NCBI GenBank assembly: GCA_007135385.1
Contig: SLIY01000332.1
Coordinates: 1 to 5,064 of the forward strand
DNA: 5,064 nucleotides
Reading direction: 5' to 3'
Source of the DNA: Leptolyngbyaceae cyanobacterium CSSed165cm_216
GTDB taxonomy: Bacteria > Cyanobacteriota > Cyanobacteriia > Phormidesmidales > Phormidesmidaceae
The first letter of the stretch is position 1; each line of letters begins with the position of its first letter. Below the pieces are notes generated by a model, which made no database searches, was not told the origin of the DNA, and saw nothing but the letters and a program-made list of their open reading frames with translations. Position numbers and translations under genes: made by a program. Positions 1 through 5,024 of the stretch are shown in pieces.

Positions 1-494
1 GTCAAGATCAGCGTCTGGCTCTGCCGGTGGAAGAACATCACTTCATCCATAAACCGACTGCCGCGAACGATTACCTGATCAATCTCTGTGGCCCAGTCGG
101 GTGGCGGTGTGTCGCCTAGGTCAGCGTGGAACGTGGTGGGGCTGTGCTGGCTAGCCGCCCGCTCTCGTACCCCTGGGGATGCCCAGGCGATCGCCTGGGG
201 GTAAGCATCAGCCCAGCTTTGGATGTGGGCGTAGTGGATCTGGTTGGGCGATACCAGATGTTCGACGGGGCCAAGGCTGTCGATTTCAGCCTGAAGGGAT
301 GGCGTTAGTGCGGTAGGGGAGTGACACCACAACCCGCCGTTGCCCAGGCGAATGATCGTCATTCGGGTGGTGAAGGGGATGTGGGTGCCGTACAAGGCCA
401 TCTGGACAATGGGGCCATCCACGATCCAGATGTCCTTGTCCACTGGTTTGAGCGTATTGATGGGCTCATAAAGCCCCAGAAGTGCCTTACCCAT
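1..494 (-). CDS. DUF4336 domain protein (C-terminus beyond window edge)
   Basis: My translation gives 164 codons from ATG (494-492) to the window edge without a stop, so the 3' part lies outside. The protein starts MGKALLGLYEPIN and shows features I associate with DUF4336, a cyanobacterial and plastid-related family distantly related to metallo-beta-lactamase folds: DIWIVDGP (residues 21-28), a WCHSP segment (56-60), the VSPNQIHYAH block (81-90) where the family has a conserved PN..H, YPQA and ASPG (98-108), and a DEVMFFH stretch (150-156). No classical HxHxDH metal motif is visible in this part. The biochemical role is unknown. The start is well fixed because an in-frame stop (TAG, 500-498) lies just upstream; there is no clear Shine-Dalgarno, which is common in cyanobacteria. 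It follows the 77-aa hypothetical gene by 43 bp on the same strand, suggesting one transcript. Confidence 0.85.
   Translation of the reverse strand, partial: MGKALLGLYEPINTLKPVDKDIWIVDGPIVQMALYGTHIPFTTRMTIIRLGNGGLWCHSPTALTPSLQAEIDSLGPVEHLVSPNQIHYAHIQSWADAYPQAIAWASPGVRERAASQHSPTTFHADLGDTPPPDWATEIDQVIVRGSRFMDEVMFFHRQSQTLIL
186..195. repeat. HIP1 palindrome (GGCGATCGCC)
   Basis: The octamer GCGATCGC lies at 187-194, within the 10-bp palindrome GGCGATCGCC. It sits inside the DUF4336 gene. HIP1 is the highly iterated palindrome of many cyanobacterial genomes, so it supports the taxonomic placement. Only one copy was seen in this window, and none in the AT-rich 2950-4590 segment. Confidence 0.8.
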
Positions 495-537
495 GGGCTA
501 AGGAGATAACGCGACAGGACTATTTTGAGGGGATGCG

Positions 538-771
538 TTAGTCCTGGTAAAGACGGCAACGGCTAAAGTCAATCGGTGGCCCCGTGGAGCAATACACCAG
601 ACTGCGGCCTGCCTCCAGGGCATCCTGGCTGGTGGAGTAGGTTTCGCCATCGGTCAGGGCCGTCAGTTCAGGGGTAATCACCCAGCAGCAAAAGTCGGTG
701 GAGCGCTGGTGGGTCACCGCCACAATCCAATCGGGGAAGGCGATAAATTCAGTTACGGTTTGCTTGGTCAC
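538..771 (-). CDS. Small hypothetical protein, 77 aa
   Basis: A 77-codon reading frame from GTG (771-769) to TAA (540-538). I do not recognise a named family. The protein is soluble-looking, with no signal peptide or membrane segment; it has a hydrophobic N-terminal strand (IAFPDWIVAVTHQRS), an adjacent Cys pair (28-29) and further Cys at 61 and 72, and a central DGETYST turn followed by a helix-like ALEAGRSLV. It is likely real: it fills the space between recA and DUF4336, runs collinear with DUF4336 at a 43-bp gap, and uses codons like its neighbours. A GGGGG run lies about 6 nt upstream of the GTG as a possible ribosome site; no in-frame ATG or GTG was found further upstream. It is divergent from recA, so its promoter must lie in the same 150-bp region as the LexA box. 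Confidence 0.65.
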   Translation of the reverse strand: MTKQTVTEFIAFPDWIVAVTHQRSTDFCCWVITPELTALTDGETYSTSQDALEAGRSLVYCSTGPPIDFSRCRLYQD

Positions 772-804
772 GGTGGACCCCCTTTGGGTGGGAGGTTTGC
801 TATC

Positions 805-830
805 AGTTATCCTGTGCAGCCTGGATAACT
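805..830. repeat. 8-bp perfect dyad, possible operator
   Basis: AGTTATCC (805-812) and GGATAACT (823-830) are perfect inverted repeats separated by 10 bp, giving half-site centres 18 bp apart, a little under two helical turns. It lies between the divergent hypothetical gene and recA, upstream of the predicted recA -35. It could be a regulator site for the minus-strand gene or a small hairpin in its leader. I know of no regulator with exactly this site. Confidence 0.35.
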
Positions 831-835
831 ACCTA

Positions 836-863
836 TTGCGATTTGGAACAAGTGTACTAAACT
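836..863 (+). promoter_or_regulatory. Putative recA promoter
   Basis: TTGCGA (836-841) and TAAACT (858-863) are separated by 16 bp and match the sigma70-type -35 and -10 hexamers each at about four of six bases. This would start transcription near 870, leaving a leader of about 55 nt before the recA ATG. The LexA box occupies the spacer, the expected position for repression. Individually the hexamers are weak, so the exact boxes are tentative. Confidence 0.4.
845..858 (-). promoter_or_regulatory. LexA (SOS) box upstream of recA
   Basis: GGAACAAGTGTACT on the plus strand is AGTACACTTGTTCC on the minus strand, which fits every position of the cyanobacterial LexA consensus RGTACNNNDGTWCB. It lies 66 bp upstream of the recA ATG, in the predicted promoter spacer. 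LexA bound here would repress recA until DNA damage triggers RecA-stimulated LexA self-cleavage. Because the region is divergent, the same site could also affect the 77-aa minus-strand gene. Caveat: in some cyanobacteria LexA does not control a classical SOS response. Confidence 0.8.
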
Positions 864-924
864 AGTTCTCTAAAGACAACTGTGCTGGGTTTCAGGGGTC
901 TTGTTCTGTATCACCAAGGAAATC

Positions 925-2034
925 ATGGCAGCCAGGAAAAGCAGCAAAGCAGACGACGCACCCAAGAAGTCACCTGAACAGGTTGAGAAGGAAAAAGCGC
1001 TGACGATGGTGCTGGGTCAGATCGAGCGCAACTTTGGCAAAGGGGCGATTATGCGCCTGGGGGATGCCGCCCGGATGAAGGTAGAGACGATTCCCACCGG
1101 GGCGCTGACACTGGATCTGGCCCTGGGCGGTGGCCTTCCCAAGGGGCGAGTGATTGAAATCTATGGCCCTGAAAGCTCGGGTAAAACCACCGTGGCCCTG
1201 CATGCCGTGGCTGAGGTGCAGAAGCTGGGGGGGGTAGCCGCCTTTGTGGACGCTGAACATGCCCTGGATCCAATCTATGCCGCCGCCCTGGGGGTAAATG
1301 TGGAGGAACTGCTAGTCTCCCAGCCCGACACTGGCGAGATGGGTCTGGAGGTGGTGGATCAGCTGGTGCGGTCCTCAGCTATTGATGTGGTGGTGATTGA
1401 CTCGGTAGCGGCCCTGGTGCCCCGAGCGGAGATTGAAGGGGAGATGGGGGATGCCCATGTGGGCCTGCAAGCCCGACTGATGAGCCAAGCCCTGCGGAAG
1501 ATCACCGGTAGTATCGGCAAGTCGAACTGTACGGTGATTTTCTTGAACCAACTGCGCCAGAAGATTGGCATTTCCTACGGCAACCCGGAGGTCACCACCG
1601 GCGGTAATGCCCTTAAATTCTATGCCTCTGTACGCCTGGATATTCGCCGTATCCAAACCCTGAAGAAGGGCACCGAAGAGTACGGCATCCGAGCCAAGGT
1701 GAAGGTGGCCAAGAACAAGGTGGCCCCCCCCTTTCGGATTGGTGAGTTTGATATCCTGTTTGGCCACGGCATTTCTACCATGGGTTGTCTGGTGGACCTG
1801 GCGGAGCAGACTGGGGTGATTGTCCGTAAAGGGGCCTGGTACAGCTATGACGGCGACAACATTGGCCAGGGCCGGGACAATACCGTGCAGCGGCTGCTAG
1901 AGGATGCTGAGTTTGCCAAGACGGTAGAGGCCCAGGTGCGGGAGAAGCTAGAGATTGGCGGGCCTGCTGTAGCGGTGGCGGATGTCGAGATTGAGGTGGA
2001 AGACGAGGATGAAGCGTTGGTGGAAGAGGAATAG
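925..2034 (+). CDS. recA: RecA recombinase
   Basis: A 369-aa RecA: the ATP-dependent strand-exchange protein of homologous recombination, which also acts as co-protease for LexA. Visible motifs are Walker A GPESSGKT (81-88), the VDAEHALDP segment carrying the catalytic Glu (E111), Walker B VVVIDSVAAL (155-164), the DNA-binding L2 region from NQLRQKIG to TTGGNALKF (208-232), followed by SVRLDIRR (235-242), and a strongly acidic C-terminal tail (352-369). Length and motifs are those of a complete, functional cyanobacterial RecA. I chose ATG 925 because AAGGA lies 4 nt upstream and the product then starts MAARKSSK; the same frame opens earlier at TTG 901 (377 aa), but that adds residues not typical of RecA. 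The gene has two 8-nt homopolymer runs (G8 at 1227-1234, C8 at 1724-1731). It is expected to be LexA-controlled through the box at 845-858. Confidence 0.98.
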   Translation: MAARKSSKADDAPKKSPEQVEKEKALTMVLGQIERNFGKGAIMRLGDAARMKVETIPTGALTLDLALGGGLPKGRVIEIYGPESSGKTTVALHAVAEVQKLGGVAAFVDAEHALDPIYAAALGVNVEELLVSQPDTGEMGLEVVDQLVRSSAIDVVVIDSVAALVPRAEIEGEMGDAHVGLQARLMSQALRKITGSIGKSNCTVIFLNQLRQKIGISYGNPEVTTGGNALKFYASVRLDIRRIQTLKKGTEEYGIRAKVKVAKNKVAPPFRIGEFDILFGHGISTMGCLVDLAEQTGVIVRKGAWYSYDGDNIGQGRDNTVQRLLEDAEFAKTVEAQVREKLEIGGPAVAVADVEIEVEDEDEALVEEE

Positions 2035-2051
2035 TCAGTAGGTCAGTCCCA

Positions 2052-2069
2052 GGCTTTTAATTCAGAGCC
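2052..2069 (+). other. Weak hairpin after recA, doubtful terminator
   Basis: GGCT (2052-2055) pairs with AGCC (2066-2069), with two more possible pairs inside (one G-U). It starts 17 bp after the recA stop but has no downstream T-run, so it is at best a weak 3'-end structure. The rest of 2035-2165 shows no gene or clear signal. Confidence 0.2.
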
Positions 2070-2165
2070 GTCAGTCACACTTGAAATGTATTCCAATTCT
2101 TGATGCTGATCGACCAAAAGGCTTAATTAAAGGCAGGGCCATTTCATTCTCAAGGGAGCCTAAAG

Positions 2166-2255
2166 ATGCTAGAGTTTCAGGCTAATTCCAATAATCCTAG
2201 CGTTTATGCGTCTGCCCCCTACGGCCCCTCCTACTGTTGTCGTCTCAAAGCCTGA
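2166..2255 (+). other. Short ORF with good RBS, possible interrupted gene start
   Basis: AGGGAG (2153-2158) lies 7 nt ahead of ATG 2166, the best-placed ribosome site between recA and the transposase remnant. The frame reads MLEFQANSNNPSVYASAP and ends at TGA (2253-2255) after 29 codons, running out of frame into the transposase. It may be the 5' stub of a gene broken when the IS remnant arrived, or the former translation start of the IS. I do not recognise the peptide. Confidence 0.3.
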
Positions 2256-2937
2256 GCCCGCTGTGGAACGCCTCGAGATCCTCGAAGCCTTCGTTGACCT
2301 GCCGGATGTCCATAAAGCCTCTGGCCAACGGCATCACATGGCCCTGTGCTTAGCGCTCTTTACTCTGGCGATGACGGCTGCTAATCGTGGGTTTCTGGCC
2401 ATTGATGACTGGCTTAAAAGCTACCGCAGTGAGCTAATTGCCCTCTTTAATCCGCTCAAGCAACGCCTCTCCTCCTACAGCACCCTTCGTCGTGTGCCCC
2501 TCAAGCGGGATTATGCGCAGTATTTAGCGGCCTTAGCTCGATTCTTTGGCATTGAGCTAAGGCCCGGCGACACCTTAGCGGTCGCACGCCTTCGGCGGAG
2601 CGGAGCTCTAGGCAAGGTCTCACGGGGGTCGTATCAACTCGAGACCGACCATCCTGACTCTCCCCCTCATCCAGCGATTATGCTGGTCAGGGCCTATCAG
2701 GTGGAGCGGGGTCTGATTCTGGAGCCCTATCAGGTGGACCGCAGAGCCAATGAAATCAAAGCCTTGCCAGAGTTTATTGAGCAACTCGTGCTAAAGGGGG
2801 TAATCATTGCCTTCGATGCCATCAGCACAAAAAAACCTGTCAGCTCGTTATTGACACTGAAAGTTACTACTTGGGTGCCCTCAAGGGCAATCCAGGCAAC
2901 CTCCCTCAAAACCGTCCAATTTACCAGCGAGTCTTGA
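2206..2937 (+). pseudogene. ISAs1-family transposase remnant (DDE, frameshifted, 3'-truncated)
   Basis: The N-terminal part matches the ISAs1/H-repeat-associated transposase pattern: FVDLPDVHKASGQRHH (29-44), the STLRR block (92-96), the RGSYQLETD stretch (140-148), LVRAYQVERGLILEPYQVD (160-178) and NEIKALPEFIEQLVLKG (182-198), then the second catalytic Asp in IIAFDAIS (D204). Three lesions are visible. The first catalytic motif, normally DGKxLRGS, reads LGKVSRGS, preceded by extra residues. After ISTKK the frame is lost at an A7 run (2829-2835); a -1 shift restores TCQLVIDTESYYLGALKGNPGNL, ordinary transposase sequence. The 3' third, including the catalytic Glu, is absent: homology fades near 2935 and AT-rich DNA follows. 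Family length is about 370-400 aa, so this cannot be active. The start is uncertain; no convincing ribosome site precedes 2206. I found no terminal inverted repeats or target duplication. Confidence 0.85.
2584..2610. repeat. Probable small palindromic dispersed repeat inserted in the transposase
   Basis: These 27 bases stand where one Asp codon is expected in the DGK motif, a net gain of 24 bp that preserves the frame. They contain a perfect small hairpin, CGCC-TTC-GGCG (2587-2597), and the core CCTTCGGCGGAGC, which resembles the small dispersed repeats of Nostoc/Anabaena-type genomes (the CCTTTGGCGGAGCGTAGC kind). The resemblance is from memory and the ancestral sequence is inferred from the family motif, so insertion is likely but not proven. 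Confidence 0.45.
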
Positions 2938-2972
2938 GAAGTTGTCTGGATTCCCTATCTTTACTTTTAAGT

Positions 2973-2978
2973 GATAAT
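2973..2978 (+). promoter_or_regulatory. Candidate -10 element (TGATAAT) for the fusion gene
   Basis: GATAAT preceded by T-G resembles an extended -10 and would start transcription near 2985, about 19 nt before ATG 3004. No good -35 lies at the right distance. A competing promoter is TTGAGA (2934-2939), 16 bp, TATCTT (2956-2961). Both lie at the junction between the IS remnant and the AT-rich segment. Confidence 0.3.
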
Positions 2979-3003
2979 GTATCAACCGCTCTTCAAACCA
3001 AGT

Positions 3004-4590
3004 ATGTCAAACAAGGTCTGTATCGTTACAGGTGGAAACTCTGGTGTTGGCTTGATGACGGCACTGGGTTTAGCGAAAGCGGGATATCATGTGTTTCTTG
3101 CTTGTCGCTCTGAGACAAAAGCAGCGAAAGCAGTTAGCTACATTCGTCAAAGTAGTGGGAATAACCAGGTGGAGTTTCTATCCCTGAACCTTGCTTCTTT
3201 AGAATCAGTTCGAGAGTTTGTTCGGCAATTTGTAGCTAGGAAACTTCCCCTTCACGTCTTGGTGAATAATGCTGGCATCTTTAATAAATCGGGAACAACC
3301 CAAGAGGGGTTTGAGCTGATTTGGGGGACTAACTATTTAGGACACTTTTTGTTAACTTATCTCCTGCTGGACAAACTGAAGCAGTCGGAGCAGAGTCGAG
3401 TGATCATGGTTGCTTCGGATTTAGCTTTGCAGGCTCAAGAGCTGAGGTGGAAGTTATTTGTTAAAAAGACACCCCTGAATTTCTTAGAACTATATACAGC
3501 TTCTAAGTTTTGTCTGTTATTGTTAACGGCTGAGTTGACAAGACAACTCAAGGAGACTGATGTTACCGTCAACGCTGTCCATCCTGGGTTTGTTCATTCC
3601 AATATTACCGTTGGACATCGCCTTAGTAAGTTCTTAGGCTTGGGAATCTCACCGGAGCAAGGAGCTTATGGCAGCTTGTTTTGTGCAATGGCTCAAGAGA
3701 TGGAGGGGGTGAGTGGGAAATTCCTTGATCATCAGGCGCAAGAGCTGTCTTTACCGAAGTTAGCGCAAGATGAGGGACTGGCGAAAGAACTTTGGGAAAA
3801 AAGTTTATGCTGGACTGGTTGCAATTTTCAAAATAGAGTTTCTGCTACCAACTATAGTCAATATAATCACATTGTTGGATCACATCGACTGGGGTTCACA
3901 CCTCAAGAAATGACGGAAATTGCGAACACGATTTTTCAAGAAGTCTTGCCAAAATCGCCAGATCGTCTCTCGATTTTAAACTCACTGGGTTTTTTGCTCA
4001 AAGGGGAATTTGGATCTGCTTTTTTGTTGCTGTTGCAACTATTTAAGCAGGAATTTCATATGGAAAGGCATCTCGATTCTTCTGTTGTTTGGCAACTTTG
4101 TCAAGATGAGAACTTGTTAAAAGAGTTGCGAAAATACTTGGGTGAAGAAGTTGCGCTTTGGCGTTCTGAATTGTGGGTAAATTATCCAGCGCAACAGTTA
4201 ATTCCTTTTTGGCATCGAGATTATTATCCGAAGTTACTCACTCCAACGGGGAAAACGGTTAGTGTTTATATAGCTTTAACAGAAGTGACTGAGTTTAATG
4301 GATTTGAGTTTATTGATGATGAAGCTATGACTCAGGATTTGGTGCCGAAAATCACTGATCCGTTTAGCGGTAATTCTTTTCTGGAAGTGCCAGAGGAGTT
4401 GGAAGAGAAAGCAATTCGGGTGGTTTTGCAGCCTGGTGAGTTTCTGTTGTTTACTGATGATTTGGTACATCGCTCTGTTTGTAACACTAGCGGTAAGGTG
4501 CGCCTGTCATTAACCTTGCGGGTTACTCAACCTAGTGTGAAGATTTTACGTCGTTACAGTCCGAAGTTTCAGAAGCCTGTGTTGTTATAG
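3004..4590 (+). CDS. Fusion of short-chain dehydrogenase/reductase and phytanoyl-CoA dioxygenase-like oxygenase
   Basis: A 528-aa two-domain protein. Residues 1 to about 271 are a classical short-chain dehydrogenase/reductase of the retinol-dehydrogenase/protochlorophyllide-reductase-like type: cofactor motif TGGNSGVG (9-16), NNAG (88-91), and the full catalytic tetrad N110, S138, Y164 and K168 (YTASK), ending in the typical EGVSGKF and LAKELWEKS pieces. Residues about 295-528 are a PhyH-like Fe(II)/2-oxoglutarate oxygenase: WHRD (403-406) gives the H-x-D iron ligands H404 and D406, H489 is the distal ligand, and R500 follows with ten residues between, as expected for 2-oxoglutarate binding. 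Both halves therefore look catalytically intact. Together they could hydroxylate a substrate and oxidise or reduce the oxygen function; the substrate is unknown. No signal peptide or clear membrane anchor is seen. ATG 3004 (MSNKVCIVTGG) gives a normal dehydrogenase N-terminus; ATG 2977 or GTG 2971 would add 9 or 11 residues. Base composition is far more AT-rich than recA, suggesting transfer. Confidence 0.88.
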   Translation: MSNKVCIVTGGNSGVGLMTALGLAKAGYHVFLACRSETKAAKAVSYIRQSSGNNQVEFLSLNLASLESVREFVRQFVARKLPLHVLVNNAGIFNKSGTTQEGFELIWGTNYLGHFLLTYLLLDKLKQSEQSRVIMVASDLALQAQELRWKLFVKKTPLNFLELYTASKFCLLLLTAELTRQLKETDVTVNAVHPGFVHSNITVGHRLSKFLGLGISPEQGAYGSLFCAMAQEMEGVSGKFLDHQAQELSLPKLAQDEGLAKELWEKSLCWTGCNFQNRVSATNYSQYNHIVGSHRLGFTPQEMTEIANTIFQEVLPKSPDRLSILNSLGFLLKGEFGSAFLLLLQLFKQEFHMERHLDSSVVWQLCQDENLLKELRKYLGEEVALWRSELWVNYPAQQLIPFWHRDYYPKLLTPTGKTVSVYIALTEVTEFNGFEFIDDEAMTQDLVPKITDPFSGNSFLEVPEELEEKAIRVVLQPGEFLLFTDDLVHRSVCNTSGKVRLSLTLRVTQPSVKILRRYSPKFQKPVLL

Positions 4591-4614
4591 GATGCTGCGG
4601 AAAACAGGGGCGTT

Positions 4615-4800
4615 ATGAACAAACATGAACGACTCCTGGAGTTTCTTCAGGGGCACTTGGCGTTATCCGCCAACTCCATTGAGCTGGGCCTGCGGCAGTC
4701 TCAGGACGCCCCTAACCTGCTGCCGATGGTGCTTTACCAGTATGGGTTTGTCACGACTCAAGAGCTGGGGCAGATCTTTGACTGGTTAGAAACCGCCTGA
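4615..4800 (+). CDS. DUF2949 family small protein, 61 aa
   Basis: A 61-aa protein matching the cyanobacterial DUF2949 pattern: an N-terminal helix (LLEFLQGHLALSANSIELGLR), then LLPMVLYQYGFVTTQELGQIFDWLE, where the LPM-L-QYG-(L/F)VT--QL--IFDWL core is characteristic. It is complete at the family's usual length, all-helical in appearance, without membrane segments. Function is unknown. AGGGG (4606-4610) is a short-spaced ribosome site. It begins 24 bp after the fusion gene and could be co-transcribed with it, but its high-GC codon use resembles recA, not the fusion gene, so it probably belongs to the ancestral chromosome and marks the right edge of the accessory segment. Confidence 0.88.
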   Translation: MNKHERLLEFLQGHLALSANSIELGLRQSQDAPNLLPMVLYQYGFVTTQELGQIFDWLETA

Positions 4801-4831
4801 GCCTTCCTGAGCCTTTGACATAGTAGGTTTA

Positions 4832-4850
4832 GTTCCGTTCTAAACGGAAC
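4832..4850. other. 8-bp perfect hairpin, possible transcript end
   Basis: GTTCCGTT (4832-4839), loop CTA, AACGGAAC (4843-4850). It lies 31 bp after the DUF2949 stop. There is no T-run on either side, so intrinsic termination is unproven; it could instead protect a 3' end or be a protein-binding palindrome upstream of the DUF4278 promoter. The stretch 4851-4892 shows nothing else. Confidence 0.45.
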
Positions 4851-4892
4851 AATCGTGCCCTGGATATCTCAGCAAACCATGACACCGACCTA

Positions 4893-4921
4893 TTGACGGA
4901 CTGAGAAGAAACGGTAACAAT
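4893..4921 (+). promoter_or_regulatory. Promoter for riboswitch-DUF4278 transcript
   Basis: TTGACG (4893-4898; five of six) and AACAAT (4916-4921; four of six) are separated by exactly 17 bp. The predicted start, around 4928-4930, is about 10 nt before the riboswitch aptamer, leaving a leader of about 95 nt ahead of the DUF4278 ATG. The NtcA site covers the -10 element. Confidence 0.6.
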
Positions 4922-4927
4922 GACTAC
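4914..4927. promoter_or_regulatory. NtcA binding site (GTA-N8-TAC) over the -10
   Basis: GTA (4914-4916), eight bases, TAC (4925-4927) is the exact core of the site bound by NtcA, the cyanobacterial global nitrogen regulator that responds to 2-oxoglutarate. Activating sites normally lie about 22 bp upstream of a -10. Here the site overlaps the -10 and reaches the predicted start, the arrangement expected for repression under nitrogen limitation, as known for gifA/gifB. A GTA-N8-TAC core alone can occur by chance; the context raises confidence. Confidence 0.6.
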
Positions 4928-4939
4928 AGATACAAAAAA

Positions 4940-4991
4940 CGTTCATCTCTCTACAAAGAGACGGAAGTAAGGGAAGCCCCCTGAAGGAACG
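4940..4991 (+). ncRNA. Glutamine riboswitch aptamer (glnA / Downstream-peptide class)
   Basis: The sequence carries the hallmark strings of this cyanobacterial RNA class: CGTTCATCTC (4940-4949), GAGACGGAAGTAAGG (4958-4972) and CTGAAGGAACGCGCC (4981-4995). It folds into the expected three-way junction: P1 CGTTC (4940-4944) with GAACG (4987-4991); a hairpin TCTCT (4948-4952), ACAA loop, AGAGA (4957-4961); and AGGG (4970-4973) with CCCT (4979-4982). All pairs are Watson-Crick. The class binds L-glutamine and controls nitrogen genes such as gifB. It sits between a promoter and a DUF4278 gene, as leader RNA. Consensus recognition is from memory; the pairing was checked by hand. Confidence 0.88.
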
Positions 4992-5019
4992 CGCCTCTGT
5001 TACTCTTCAAAGCGAGGCG
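4992..5019 (+). promoter_or_regulatory. Shine-Dalgarno-masking stem (likely expression platform)
   Basis: CGCCTC (4992-4997) is perfectly complementary to GAGGCG (5014-5019), which contains the ribosome-binding GAGG (5014-5017), 7 nt ahead of the DUF4278 ATG. The stem begins at the base right after P1 of the aptamer, so the two helices could stack or compete. This predicts control at translation initiation. Whether glutamine opens or closes it cannot be read from the sequence. Confidence 0.6.
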
Positions 5020-5024
5020 ACATT

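Noticed and set aside
126..509. Plus-strand open frames at 126-308 and 321-509
   Set aside because: They lie antisense to the DUF4336 reading frame, which has recognisable family motifs, and have no ribosome sites or recognisable protein features.
359..559. Minus-strand 66-aa frame
   Set aside because: It overlaps DUF4336 in another frame on the same strand and has a low-complexity, Ser/Pro-rich composition typical of shadow frames.
847..868. Alternative LexA half-site pairing GTAC with the downstream GTTC (854-868)
   Set aside because: The spacing between half-sites is 7 instead of the 4 bases in the consensus; the box at 845-858 fits perfectly.
901..924. TTG 901 as the recA start
   Set aside because: It adds eight residues not typical of RecA, whereas ATG 925 has AAGGA upstream and gives the usual N-terminus.
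970..1767. Minus-strand open frames inside recA (970-1260, 1049-1273, 1359-1571, 1375-1767)
   Set aside because: All are antisense to an intact, highly conserved recA; their openness follows from GC-rich codon use.
2871..3113. 80-aa plus-strand frame as a separate gene
   Set aside because: Its first part is the -1-frame continuation of the transposase remnant and the rest is a shadow of the dehydrogenase domain.
4276..4470. Minus-strand 64-aa frame
   Set aside because: Antisense to the dioxygenase domain, with no start signal or recognisable motif.
4823..4836. Second NtcA-like site (GTA-N8-TCC) near DUF2949
   Set aside because: The right half is TCC instead of TAC and no promoter is appropriately placed; the exact site at 4914-4927 is much better.
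4920..4970. 16-codon ORF MTTDTKNVHLSTKRRK
   Set aside because: Its ATG lies upstream of the predicted transcription start and the bases are better explained as promoter plus riboswitch aptamer.
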